Assembly: GCA_963836775.1 (NCBI GenBank)
Contig: CAWIKR010000003.1
Span: 2,232,001 to 2,296,000, forward strand
Direction: 5' to 3'
DNA length: 64,000 bases
Origin: DASQPR01 sp963836775
GTDB taxonomy: Bacteria > Actinomycetota > Actinomycetes > Mycobacteriales > Micromonosporaceae
The notes beneath the pieces were generated by a model. It ran no database searches. It saw only the letters and a list, made by a program, of their open reading frames with translations, and was not told the DNA's origin. The position numbers and the translations under genes are program-made. Below, one piece after another: positions 16,942-25,708 of this stretch. Each line of letters begins with the position of its first letter. Position 1 is the stretch's first letter.

Positions 16942-18495
16942 GTGGCAACCACCGACTGGTTTCTCACCGCCGGCGAGCGCGGCAATCCGGACACCCGGAT
17001 CGACCAGGGCCATCCGGAGGGTGTCGGATGGACCGGCGGCAACGAGATCACGCCACTGCCGCACGGCGCCACCTACTTCGACGCGCTCAAGACCGCCGTC
17101 GATGAGACCGTCAAGGGCGATCTGATCCTGTTCACCGACTGGCGTGGCGACCCGGACGAAGCACTCGACGACTCCGGCACCGCCGTCTCCGACATCCTCT
17201 GCGCCGCGGCATCCCGGGGTGTGGTGGTCAAGGGCCTGGTGTGGCGGTCCCATCTGGACGTGATCGCATTCTCCAGCGCGGAGAACCGCCGGCTCGGCGA
17301 CGACATCGAAGCGGCCGGCGGCGAGTGCCTGCTGGATATGCGGGTCCGGCCGGGCGGATCGCACCACCAGAAGATCGTGGTGATCCGGCACCCGGACCGG
17401 CCGGACGCGGACGTCGCGTTCGTCGGCGGCATCGACCTGTGCCATTCGCGCCGTGACGACGCCGACCACCACGGCGACGACCAGGCGATGGCGATGCCGG
17501 ACGTGTACGGCGACACCCCGCCGTGGCACGACATGCAGATCGCGCTGAGCGGGCCGGCGGTCGGCGACGTCGAGCGTACGTTCCGGGAACGCTGGACCGA
17601 TCCGCACCGCCTCACCCACAACCCGGTCCGCCTGGCGACCAGCCTCATCAAGCACGACGACGAGGTCGCCGATCCGATCCCGGAGCAGCTGCCGGATCCG
17701 GCGCCCCGTGGCGACCTGCTGGTGCAGGTGCTGCGCACGTATCCGAACCGGTGGCACGGCTATCCATTCGCGCGGACCGGTGAGCGCAGCATCGCCCGCG
17801 CCTACGCCAAGGTGCTGCGGCGCGCGGAATCCCTGATCTACGTCGAGGATCAGTATCTGTGGTCGCGGCCGATCGCCGAGTTCTTCGCCGCCGCGCTGCG
17901 CCGGTCACCGGACCTGCGGATGATCGCGGTAGTGCCGATGCATCCCGACTCCGGCGGTCTCAGCGGGGCGGCCCAGGTGCTCGGCCGCGACGACGCGATC
18001 GCACTGTTGCATGACGCGGCCGGCGACCGGGTCGCCGTCTACGCCCTGGAGAACACCCGCGGCACTCCGGTCTACGTGCACGCCAAGGTCTGCATCGTCG
18101 ACGACGTCTGGACCTGCGTCGGCTCGGACAACCTGAATCTGCGGTCGTGGACACACGACTCGGAGCTGGCATGTGCCGCGATGAACGCCGACGGTGCGCC
18201 GGGATTCGGCCGCGGCCTGCGGATGCGGCTGCACCGGGAACACCTGGACGCGGCGGTGCCCGACGAGGCGCTGACGACTCCGGAGGGCCTGTTCCGGGCC
18301 TACCGCGAGGCCGCCGCCGCGCTTGACGCATGGCACGCCGGCGGCCGCCGGGGACCACGCCCGCCGGGCCGGCTGCGCAGCTATCAGCACCCGGTTCTGA
18401 CCGTCCGCCAGCGCCTGCTGGCCCGGCCGCTCTACCACCTGATCTGCGATCCGGACGGCCGGCCGCGACGGCTGCGCCGGAACCGCACGTTCTAG
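16942..18495 (+). CDS. Phospholipase D family protein
   Basis: 517 residues; GTG 16942 follows AGCGGAGGTAA. Two HxKxxxxD-type motifs are visible: GGSHHQKIVVIRHPDRPD (about residue 141) with FVGGIDLCHSRRD after it, and VYVHAKVCIVDDVWTCVGSD (about residue 378). The first copy has a slightly altered spacing to its Asp. No signal peptide is seen, so the enzyme is probably cytoplasmic or membrane-associated. It should cleave or transphosphatidylate phosphodiesters such as phospholipids to phosphatidic acid, which the double PAP2 protein nearby could dephosphorylate. A BlaI-type box lies in its promoter. Confidence 0.9.
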   Translation: MATTDWFLTAGERGNPDTRIDQGHPEGVGWTGGNEITPLPHGATYFDALKTAVDETVKGDLILFTDWRGDPDEALDDSGTAVSDILCAAASRGVVVKGLVWRSHLDVIAFSSAENRRLGDDIEAAGGECLLDMRVRPGGSHHQKIVVIRHPDRPDADVAFVGGIDLCHSRRDDADHHGDDQAMAMPDVYGDTPPWHDMQIALSGPAVGDVERTFRERWTDPHRLTHNPVRLATSLIKHDDEVADPIPEQLPDPAPRGDLLVQVLRTYPNRWHGYPFARTGERSIARAYAKVLRRAESLIYVEDQYLWSRPIAEFFAAALRRSPDLRMIAVVPMHPDSGGLSGAAQVLGRDDAIALLHDAAGDRVAVYALENTRGTPVYVHAKVCIVDDVWTCVGSDNLNLRSWTHDSELACAAMNADGAPGFGRGLRMRLHREHLDAAVPDEALTTPEGLFRAYREAAAALDAWHAGGRRGPRPPGRLRSYQHPVLTVRQRLLARPLYHLICDPDGRPRRLRRNRTF

Positions 18496-18624
18496 GGTGC
18501 CGCAGAACGGCATCGACATGCATGCCGCGCTCTCCTCGGACATCGAGTTCATCCGGGCGGCATGGCGCTCTGAGCCGCCGAGCCGATGACCCCGCAGCGA
18601 GGCGAGATCCGCGCTGGGAAAGGA

Positions 18625-19434
18625 TCAGATCTTGCGGTACTTGGCCTGGAAGAAGCAGTAGACGCCGAACGCGGCGAATCCGATCGCGATGACCGTCAGC
18701 AGGACCCCGCCGAGCGGCTTTCCGGCTAGTTCGCGCAGCGCGCCGTCGAGCCCCCGCGACTCGTTCGCGTCGTGGGTGACGCCGGCCTCGACCAGCAACG
18801 CGCCGACGATCGCGAACGCGACACCGCGCGCGATATAGCCGACCTGACCCAGCCGCACCACGCCCTGACGCACTGACCGGCTCGCCTGAGCCAGCTTCAG
18901 CTTCGCCTCGAACTTCCGCTTGATGCCGTAGACCGCCATGCCGGCACCGATCGCGAAGACCGCGACTCCGGCGATCACCACAAGGACGACACCCCACGAG
19001 TGATCGAGCACGCCGGCGGTGGCCTTCTGTTGCGTGGCCGCGCTCGACGTGGCGGGATTGTTCAGCACCTTGACGTCGGTCCACAGCAGGAATCCGTAGA
19101 TCACGACCCGGCCGGCCGACGCGAGCCGTTCCATGGTCCGGCGCCGGCCGGAGAATTCGCGATGGCCGCCGATCGCCAGCAGCAGCTGCCAGATCGCCAT
19201 CGCGCCCAGACCGACGGCGACCACGATCAGCAGGAACCGGCCCAGCGGCTGGTGCTCCATCAGGGCGAAGGCTCCGGACTGGTCGGCCCGGTCGCCGCTG
19301 TGGCCGAACGCGATCTGCAGCGCCAGCCACGCGATCGCCAGGTGCAGCAGGCCATAGCCGACAAATCCGGTGCGGGTGAAGATCTCCAGCCAGGCGCTGC
19401 GGCTGGCACGATGGGCGGTGGCGGTGACGGACAT
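18625..19434 (-). CDS. DUF1206 membrane protein
   Basis: 269 residues with six helices in three repeated pairs. Each pair begins with the hallmark Gly/Arg-x-Gly-Tyr pattern: RTGFVGYGLLHLAIAWLALQ, RVVIYGFLLWTDVK and QVGYIARGVAFAIVG. The function of the family is unknown. It is divergent from the PAP2 gene, with BlaI-type site 3 between them. A 129-nt gap before it (18496-18624) holds nothing recognisable. Confidence 0.88.
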   Translation of the reverse strand: MSVTATAHRASRSAWLEIFTRTGFVGYGLLHLAIAWLALQIAFGHSGDRADQSGAFALMEHQPLGRFLLIVVAVGLGAMAIWQLLLAIGGHREFSGRRRTMERLASAGRVVIYGFLLWTDVKVLNNPATSSAATQQKATAGVLDHSWGVVLVVIAGVAVFAIGAGMAVYGIKRKFEAKLKLAQASRSVRQGVVRLGQVGYIARGVAFAIVGALLVEAGVTHDANESRGLDGALRELAGKPLGGVLLTVIAIGFAAFGVYCFFQAKYRKI

Positions 19435-19477
19435 GGTCCCGGGATTCCCCGCCGCGCCGGCCGGCAAACGGATTTCC

Positions 19478-19490
19478 CTACACGGTGTAG
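19478..19490. promoter_or_regulatory. BlaI-type operator (site 3)
   Basis: CTACA-CGG-TGTAG, identical to site 1 except for one spacer base. It lies between divergent starts, 44 nt upstream of DUF1206 and 30 nt upstream of the PAP2 gene. Confidence 0.72.
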
Positions 19491-19519
19491 AAATCGGCCC
19501 GCTTGGGCAGGATGCAGGC

Positions 19520-20944
19520 ATGGTCAACCGAATCCCACTCCGGCGGCTCGCGCCACTCCTCGGCGTCAGCCTGTCGGCTCTGGTCTTCGCGGTCCTGCTG
19601 GTGCTGGTACGCCTGCGGTGGGCACCGCTGGAACGAGTGGACCGGGGCGTCGCGAACCGGCTCAACGCATGGATCTCCGGTGACTCGCCACTCGTGACCG
19701 TGGTCAAGGCGGTGACCTGGCTCGGCAGCACCGGCGTGCTCTGGACGGTGATCACCGCGGCCGCGGTCATCCTGCTGATCCGTGGACGCCGCCGGCTGGC
19801 CACCTACATCGTCATCACCGGCGCCGGTGCGCTGGTGCTCGACCCGGTCCTCAAGTCGCTGGTCGGCCGGTTGCGTCCGGTGGTCGCGCACCCGATCGCG
19901 TACGGCACCGGCAACAGCTTCCCGAGCGGCCACTCACTCGGGTCGATCGTCTGCTACGGCGCCGTGCTCCTGGCGTTCCTTCCGGCCGTGCCGGTGCGGT
20001 GGCGGACCCCGGTCAAGGTGGCGTACGGCACCCTGATCGTGCTGATCGGCACCAGCCGCCTGCTGCTCGGCGTGCACTACCTCTCCGATGTCCTCGGCGC
20101 GTGGGCGCTCGGCGTGGCGTGGCTGGGACTGACCGCGTACGCCTTCCAAATCTTCCGCCGGGAGCAGGGCAAACCGGTCGTCGACCCGGTCCGTGAAGGC
20201 CTCGAGCCGGAGGCGCCGGCCGACCTCGGACTCGCGACCGCCGAGCCGGATCGGCCGGCACACCCGGGCGTGATCGCGGCCGGCGTCGTGGTGGTCTGGG
20301 TCTTCGCCGTCGGGCTGGTGATCGGCGCCGGCGAGCTGGTGGTGCATTACGGCAACGGCAATGTCCTCGGCGACCGCACCGTCCCGCACTGGTTCGCCGC
20401 CCATCGCACGCCGTCGCTAACCCACTGGAGCCAGGTCGCCAGCACCATCGGTGCCACGCAGGCGGTCCTGATCGTCACCGTGGCAACGTGCGTGGTCACG
20501 ATCGCCGTGCTGCACCGGTGGCGGCCGGTGATCTTCGTCGCGACACTCATGGCGGGGGAGCTGGCCGCGTTCCTGATCGCCTCCACCGTCGTCGGCCGGC
20601 CCCGGCCGGACGTGCCGACCATGGACCCGCACCTGCCCACCGACGCGTACCCGTCCGGGCACATCGCCGCCTCCCTCTGCATCTATCTCGCGATCGCGAT
20701 CCTGGTGATCGGCCACACGCGGTCGCGCTGGCGGTGGCTCATCCTGATCCCGCTCGTCGTGGTCCCGACCCTGGTGACGCTGTCGCGCTTCTACCGGGGC
20801 GAGCACCACCCCACCGACGCCCTCGGCAGCCTGCTGTTCGCGGTGTTGTGGGCCGGCGGCGCGTACCTGCTGATCCGCCCCAATGCCGATCACGACGGCC
20901 GGCGGGCCACCGCGGACCAGGATCTCGCGGAGGTGGCGCGATGA
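19520..20944 (+). CDS. Double-domain PAP2 lipid phosphatase
   Basis: 474 residues made of two complete PAP2 domains in tandem. Domain 1 has KSLVGRLRP (about 111), SFPSGHS (about 133) and SRLLLGVHYLSD. Domain 2 has VGRPRPD (about 358), YPSGHIAA (about 377) and SRFYRGEHHPTD (about 426). All three catalytic motifs are intact in both, so both may dephosphorylate lipid phosphates or pyrophosphates such as phosphatidic acid or undecaprenyl pyrophosphate. The middle linker (residues 215-250) is charged. It overlaps the lipid-kinase-like gene by 4 bp. Confidence 0.92.
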   Translation: MVNRIPLRRLAPLLGVSLSALVFAVLLVLVRLRWAPLERVDRGVANRLNAWISGDSPLVTVVKAVTWLGSTGVLWTVITAAAVILLIRGRRRLATYIVITGAGALVLDPVLKSLVGRLRPVVAHPIAYGTGNSFPSGHSLGSIVCYGAVLLAFLPAVPVRWRTPVKVAYGTLIVLIGTSRLLLGVHYLSDVLGAWALGVAWLGLTAYAFQIFRREQGKPVVDPVREGLEPEAPADLGLATAEPDRPAHPGVIAAGVVVVWVFAVGLVIGAGELVVHYGNGNVLGDRTVPHWFAAHRTPSLTHWSQVASTIGATQAVLIVTVATCVVTIAVLHRWRPVIFVATLMAGELAAFLIASTVVGRPRPDVPTMDPHLPTDAYPSGHIAASLCIYLAIAILVIGHTRSRWRWLILIPLVVVPTLVTLSRFYRGEHHPTDALGSLLFAVLWAGGAYLLIRPNADHDGRRATADQDLAEVAR

Positions 20945-21843
20945 GCGCGCCGACGATCGCGGTGATCGCGCACACCGGCAAAACCCTCGACGGCGGACCG
21001 GACCGGCTGCGCGCCGCGCTCATCCGCCGCGGCCTGCAAAACCTTCGGTGGTACGAGATCTCCAAGAGCCGCAAAGCGCCGAACAAGGTGCGCAAGGCCC
21101 TGCGGCACCGTCCCGACCTCCTGCTGCTGTGGGGCGGTGACGGACTGGTGCAGCGCTGCGTCGACGCGCTGGACGGACATGACCTGCCGATTGGCGTCAT
21201 ACCGGCCGGCACAGCCAATCTGCTCGCCCGCAATCTGGACATTCCGATCAGCCTTGACGACGCCGTCGAGGTCGCCCTGCACGGTGTGAACCGGCGGATC
21301 GACGTGGGCGTCTGCAACGGCGAGCGGTTCACCGTGATGGCCGGGCTCGGGTTCGACGCCGCCATGATCGACAACGCCGACGGAGCCTTGAAGGACCGGC
21401 TCGGCCGGCTCGCCTACCTGTGGACCGGCGCGCAGCAGCTGAACACCGACACGGTCCGGATGCGGATCAAGGTGGACGGGTCTCGATGGTTCGACGGGCC
21501 GGCCAGCTGCGTGCTGGTCGGCAACGTGCCCAAAGTCTTCGGCGCGGTTCAGGTCTTCGACCAGGCCCGGCCCGACGACGGGCTGCTCGACGTCGCAGTG
21601 GCGACCGCCGCAACGCCGACCGAGTGGACGCGGACGCTCACCACGGTCGCGACCGGGTCGCCGGACCGGTCCCGCTTCGTGTCGACCACTCGTGGCCGCA
21701 AACTCAGCGTGAAGCTGTCCGGAACACTCCGCTACGAGATCGACGGTGGGGCGCGGGCCCTGACCGATCGGCTGAAGGTGCGCGTGGTCGCCGCTGGCCT
21801 CCGCGTCCGGGTGCCCGCCACTGACCACCCGCCAGCCGGCTGA
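20941..21843 (+). CDS. Diacylglycerol kinase-like lipid kinase
   Basis: 300 residues. The catalytic motif LLLWGGDGLVQRCVDAL (GGDG) is followed by IGVIPAGTANLLARNLDIP, the nucleotide loop of the DAGK/YegS family. The C-terminal half has RIDVGVCNGERFTVMAGLGF and DGLLDVAVA. It should phosphorylate diacylglycerol or a related lipid alcohol. The ATGA overlap with a PAP2 phosphatase places a kinase and a phosphatase for the same type of lipid in one transcript. Confidence 0.9.
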   Translation: MSAPTIAVIAHTGKTLDGGPDRLRAALIRRGLQNLRWYEISKSRKAPNKVRKALRHRPDLLLLWGGDGLVQRCVDALDGHDLPIGVIPAGTANLLARNLDIPISLDDAVEVALHGVNRRIDVGVCNGERFTVMAGLGFDAAMIDNADGALKDRLGRLAYLWTGAQQLNTDTVRMRIKVDGSRWFDGPASCVLVGNVPKVFGAVQVFDQARPDDGLLDVAVATAATPTEWTRTLTTVATGSPDRSRFVSTTRGRKLSVKLSGTLRYEIDGGARALTDRLKVRVVAAGLRVRVPATDHPPAG

Positions 21844-21925
21844 CCAGGCGATTCAAAACCCGGTTGACGAAGCCTGTGAGGCTGCTGGCAGGATCGGGCA
21901 AACCCCGGCAGGCAGGAGTTTGTCC

Positions 21926-23461
21926 ATGACGACCACCAACGCACCGCAGTCCACAAGCGACAAGCTGGACAGCGGCGTCCTTAAGGTGGCCGGCGTGGTG
22001 GTGCTCGGCGCCATCATGTCGATCCTCGACATCACCGTCGTCAGCATCGGTCTGCCGACGTTCCAGAAGGAATTCCACGCCACCTACGCCACCGTCGCGT
22101 GGACCATGACGGCCTACACACTCGCGCTCGCCACGGTCATCCCGGTGACCGGGTGGGCCGCGGATCGGTTCGGCACCAAGCGGCTCTATCTGATGTCGCT
22201 GGTTCTTTTCGTCGGCGGCTCGGCGTTGTGCAGCTTCGCCTGGGACATCGGTCCGCTGATCGCGTTCCGGACCATCCAAGGTCTCGGCGGCGGCATGCTG
22301 ATGCCGCTGGGCATGACCATCATGACCCGGGCCGCCGGACCGGACCGGGTCGGACGGGTGATGGCGGTGCTCGGCGTGCCGATGCTGCTCGGCCCGATCG
22401 GCGGCCCGATCCTCGGCGGCTGGCTGATCCAGAGTGCCGGCTGGCACTGGATCTTTCTGATCAACCTGCCGATCGGCGTGATCGCGTTCCTGGCCTCGCT
22501 GCGGATCCTGCCCAAGGATTCGCCGACCCCTTCGGAGTCCTTCGACTTCCGCGGCATGTTGCTGCTCTCACCCGGGCTCGCGCTCTTCCTCTACGGCGTC
22601 TCGTCGATCCCCGGCGAAGGCACCATCGTCGCGGCGAAGGTGCTGATCCCCGCCGTCATCGGCTTGGCACTGGTGATCGGCTTCGTGGTCCACGCGCTCG
22701 GCAAGGATCACGCGTTGATCGACCTGAGCCTGTTCCGCAACCGCAACCTGACGGTCGCCACCGTGACGATGACCCTGTTCGTCGTCGCCTTCATGGGCAG
22801 CATGCTGCTGTTCCCGAGCTACTTCCTGCAGGTCCGCGGTGAAGGCACGCTCAGCGCCGGACTGCTGCTCGCGCCCCAGGGCATCGGCGCGATGCTGACC
22901 ATGCCGGTCTCCGGCAAGCTCACCGACAAGATCGGCCCGGGGAAGCTGGTGCTCACCGGCATCGTCGTGATCCTGGCCGCGGTCGGTGTGTTCACCCAGG
23001 TGACCGACACGTCGTCCTATGTGTTGCTGCTTGGCGCGCTGTTCGTGATGGGTCTGGGCATGGGAATGACGATGATGCCGATCATGTCCGCGGCGCTGGC
23101 CAGCCTCCAGCACCACCAGATCGCCCGGGGCTCCACGATGATGAACATCGTCCAGCAGACCGCCGGCTCCATCGGCACCGCGACGATGTCGGTGATCCTG
23201 ACCAACCAGATCCAGTCCAGTCGGGCCGCCAGCGACTTCTACCAGGTGATCACCGGCAGCCTCGATCCGGCCAAGGTGACGGCGGGGGCGATGGCGGCCG
23301 GCCGGGCCGCCCTTGCGGGCGCGTTCGGCAACACCTACGCAGTCGCGTTCGTGCTGATCGTTGCGTGCCTGATCCCGGCGTTCTTCCTGCCCCGCCGTAA
23401 GTCCGTCGGGGTGACCGACGACGCGGGCGAGCAGCAGCCACAGGTCATGGCCATGCACTGA
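21926..23461 (+). CDS. DHA2-family MFS multidrug exporter
   Basis: 511 residues with about 14 helices. ATG 21926 lies 7 nt after AGGAG; TTG 21920 would be too close. Motifs: LDITVVSIGLPTFQKEF (DHA2 motif D1), GWAADRFGTKRLYL (motif A) and MLLGPIGGPILGGWLIQ (antiporter motif C). This is an EmrB/QacA-type proton antiporter for drugs or metabolites. It stands alone and is closed by tandem hairpins. Confidence 0.93.
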   Translation: MTTTNAPQSTSDKLDSGVLKVAGVVVLGAIMSILDITVVSIGLPTFQKEFHATYATVAWTMTAYTLALATVIPVTGWAADRFGTKRLYLMSLVLFVGGSALCSFAWDIGPLIAFRTIQGLGGGMLMPLGMTIMTRAAGPDRVGRVMAVLGVPMLLGPIGGPILGGWLIQSAGWHWIFLINLPIGVIAFLASLRILPKDSPTPSESFDFRGMLLLSPGLALFLYGVSSIPGEGTIVAAKVLIPAVIGLALVIGFVVHALGKDHALIDLSLFRNRNLTVATVTMTLFVVAFMGSMLLFPSYFLQVRGEGTLSAGLLLAPQGIGAMLTMPVSGKLTDKIGPGKLVLTGIVVILAAVGVFTQVTDTSSYVLLLGALFVMGLGMGMTMMPIMSAALASLQHHQIARGSTMMNIVQQTAGSIGTATMSVILTNQIQSSRAASDFYQVITGSLDPAKVTAGAMAAGRAALAGAFGNTYAVAFVLIVACLIPAFFLPRRKSVGVTDDAGEQQPQVMAMH

Positions 23462-23476
23462 CCTCCCGGTCGACTC

Positions 23477-23512
23477 GACCGCCCCGGCCGCATTCGTGCT
23501 GCCGGGGCGGTC
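23477..23512 (+). terminator. Strong terminator after the MFS gene (copy 1)
   Basis: GACCGCCCCGGC (23477-23488) and GCCGGGGCGGTC (23501-23512) are perfect 12-bp arms around a 12-nt loop containing GCATTCGTGCT, then TCGTTTGG. Confidence 0.8.
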
Positions 23513-23521
23513 TCGTTTGGG

Positions 23522-23548
23522 CGCCGGGGAGCATTCGTGCTCCCGGCG
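23522..23548 (+). terminator. Second terminator, partial duplicate of the first
   Basis: CGCCGGGGAGC and GCTCCCGGCG around ATTCGT. It repeats the GCATTCGTGCT loop and the CGGTCTCGTT tail of copy 1, so it arose by duplication of that terminator. Confidence 0.65.
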
Positions 23549-23700
23549 GTCTCGTTGCGGGCCGCGATTCTCCCGCCCGGACCGCACGGCAGCGCAGCGT
23601 CACCGGCGGATGAATCCCGGTTCCGGCGTTCGCGGATCGCCCGAGCTGGGTAGGCATCGGACGGACGAAGTATGCGTACCGCAGAGTCTTGGAGGTCGTG

Positions 23701-23949
23701 ATGACCGAACCCGCAGGAGCCGATGGCCCGGCCGACAGCGACGCCGCGCTGGAGCGCGAAGCGCAGGTGCTGGCCGAGCGCTTCCCCGGACACGAGCGCG
23801 GCGACCTGGAACACCGGCTGCACGAGCGGTTCGAGGAGCTCGCGGACCGGTCGGCGATCAAGGCGCATCTCGTCACCGTGGCGATGGCGACGGTGACCGA
23901 CGACCTGGTTGCCGACGGTGAGGAATTCCGCAGCCCGCTGATCGGATGA
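23701..23949 (+). CDS. Small three-helix-bundle dimerisation (DUF3562-like) protein
   Basis: 82 residues; ATG 23701 has GGAGG 5 nt upstream. The sequence EREAQVLAERFPGHERGDLE, HERFEELADRSAIKAHLVTV is typical of the short helical domains often found in actinobacterial small acidic proteins. Probably a cytoplasmic oligomer; role unknown. It stands alone between the terminators and the hydrolase gene. Confidence 0.7.
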   Translation: MTEPAGADGPADSDAALEREAQVLAERFPGHERGDLEHRLHERFEELADRSAIKAHLVTVAMATVTDDLVADGEEFRSPLIG

Positions 23950-24111
23950 GCCGTTTGCCCGTCGGCCGGTCTCACTCGGGGTAGCGTCTGAACGGTTCAA
24001 GTCGCGTGACCACGCCGCGACCGTCTACAGGAAAACCCGATTAAGACACGAAACCGCAGATGACAGTGCATGCGGCCGATGTCGCATGCCGGTGGCCCGG
24101 GGGAGGCCGGT

Positions 24112-24939
24112 ATGACAACGGGACATATCCCGATGAAGGACGGCGTTGAGATCTTCTTCAAGGACTGGGGCAAGGGACAACCTGTCGTGTTCAGCCACGG
24201 CTGGCCGCTAACCGCGGACATCTGGGACCCGCAACTGATGTTCGTGGCGAACAACGGATACCGGGCGATCGCACACGATCGGCGTGGCGGTGGCCGTTCC
24301 AGCCAATCCTGGGATGGCAACGACCTGGACACCTACGCCGATGACCTAGGCCAGGTCCTCGACGCCATGGACCTGCACGACGTGGTGCTGGTCGGACACT
24401 CCACGGGTGGCGGTGAGATCACCCGGTACGTCGGCCGGCACGGCACCTCACGAATAGCGAAGATGGTCCTCGTCAGCGCCATCCCACCACTGATGCTCAA
24501 GACCGACAAGAACCCCGAAGGCCTACCGATCGATGTCTTTGACGGGCTGCGGGCCGGGCTGGATGCCGACCGGTCCCAGTTCTACAAGGACACCGCCGTT
24601 CCGTTCTTCGGCGCCAACCGCACCGGCAACAAGGTCTCCCAAGGCCTATTGGACGAGTTCTGGCTGCAGTCCATGACCGTCGGCATCAAGGGTGCCCACG
24701 ACTGCATCAAAGCGTTCTCCGAAACCGACCTGACAATGGACCTGCAAGCCATCGACGTGCCGACCCTGATCATCCACGGAGACGACGACCAGATCGTCCC
24801 GATCGTCGCCTCCGCGAACAAGTCATCCAAGATAGTCAAGGACGCCCAACTCAAGGTCTACCCGGGCGCACCACACGGACTCACCGCCACCATGCAAGAC
24901 CAGTTCAACGCCGACCTGCTGGCGTTCCTGAAAAGCTGA
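24112..24939 (+). CDS. Alpha/beta hydrolase, non-heme chloroperoxidase-like
   Basis: 275 residues; ATG 24112 follows GGGGGAGGCCGGT. Nucleophile elbow GHSTGGGEITRYVGRHG, acid in IIHGDDDQIVPI and His in GAPHGLTATM form the triad. FSHGWPLTADIWDPQ and DRRGGGRSSQ are typical of the bromoperoxidase/chloroperoxidase branch, which are esterases or perhydrolases in practice. Codon use is visibly richer in A-ending codons (caa, aag, gta, cta) than in neighbours, which may point to a separate origin. Confidence 0.9.
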   Translation: MTTGHIPMKDGVEIFFKDWGKGQPVVFSHGWPLTADIWDPQLMFVANNGYRAIAHDRRGGGRSSQSWDGNDLDTYADDLGQVLDAMDLHDVVLVGHSTGGGEITRYVGRHGTSRIAKMVLVSAIPPLMLKTDKNPEGLPIDVFDGLRAGLDADRSQFYKDTAVPFFGANRTGNKVSQGLLDEFWLQSMTVGIKGAHDCIKAFSETDLTMDLQAIDVPTLIIHGDDDQIVPIVASANKSSKIVKDAQLKVYPGAPHGLTATMQDQFNADLLAFLKS

Positions 24940-24946
24940 GCGGCGC

Positions 24947-24990
24947 GGGGCTCGGTCCGCCCACCATGAGAGGTATGCAGACCGAGCCCC
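24947..24990. repeat. Inverted repeat spanning the methyltransferase start codon
   Basis: GGGGCTCGGTC (24947-24957) and GACCGAGCCCC (24980-24990) are perfect 11-bp complements. The 22-nt loop holds both candidate start codons (24966, 24975). It could be the terminator of the hydrolase gene or a structure limiting translation of the methyltransferase. Confidence 0.6.
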
Positions 24991-25619
24991 GCCCGGACCT
25001 GGCACACGCGTTCGACACCATCGGTGCTCGCTACGACGAGGTCTTCAACAGCAAGCCCGGTCAGGTCGCCGCCACCGAGTGGATCCTCGAACAGCTGGGC
25101 AACCGGGACGAACGCCCGTTGACGATCGATATCGGCTGTGGCACTGGTCTGCCCACGGCGCGGCAGCTGATCGATGGCGGCTGCGAAGTGGTCGGGGTGG
25201 ACATCTCGCCGGTGATGATCGAGATCGCGCGCGACAACGTACCCGAGGCAATCTTCGTCGAGCGTGACCTGTCCGACCTTGACGGGCTGCACCCGGTGGG
25301 GTCCCGGTTCGACGCCGCGACCGCCTACTTCTCGTTGCTGGTGCTGCACCGCGCCGACGTCGAGAAGACGCTGGACGCGATCTGCCACGTGCTGCATCCG
25401 GGCGCGTTCTTTGCGATCGGCATGGTCGAGGGCGACACCGACTACCTGCTCCGCGATTTCCTGGGCGAGAAGGTGCCCCTGACCGCGTATCCGCGCGATC
25501 AATTGGGGGCGCTGCTGTCCGCGCACGGCTTCACCGTGGCGGACCTGCGGGTCGAATCGTGGCAGGGGCCAGATCATCAACCTCAGACGCACGTGTACGC
25601 CGCCTGCGTACGCGGCTGA
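24966..25619 (+). CDS. Class I SAM-dependent methyltransferase
   Basis: 217 residues. Motif I is TIDIGCGTGLPTARQLI, motif II VVGVDISPVMIEIARDN, with FDAATAYFSLLVL and HVLHPGAFFAIGM further on. This is a UbiE/SmtA-like small-molecule methyltransferase of unknown substrate. The start may be ATG 24966 or ATG 24975; neither has a well-spaced ribosome-binding site. It begins 26 nt after the hydrolase. Confidence 0.88.
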   Translation: MRGMQTEPRPDLAHAFDTIGARYDEVFNSKPGQVAATEWILEQLGNRDERPLTIDIGCGTGLPTARQLIDGGCEVVGVDISPVMIEIARDNVPEAIFVERDLSDLDGLHPVGSRFDAATAYFSLLVLHRADVEKTLDAICHVLHPGAFFAIGMVEGDTDYLLRDFLGEKVPLTAYPRDQLGALLSAHGFTVADLRVESWQGPDHQPQTHVYAACVRG

Positions 25620-25708
25620 CTCACCTATATGGCCAGCTCAGCTGTGCGACGGGCCTACCCGTGCCGCCCCGCCGGCTTACTGTGCCGCCGCCTCACCTAC
25701 GCCGCCGC

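Noticed and set aside
23335..24000. A 221-residue minus-strand frame after the MFS gene
   Set aside because: It runs through the tandem terminators and antisense to the small helical protein, and shows no family pattern.
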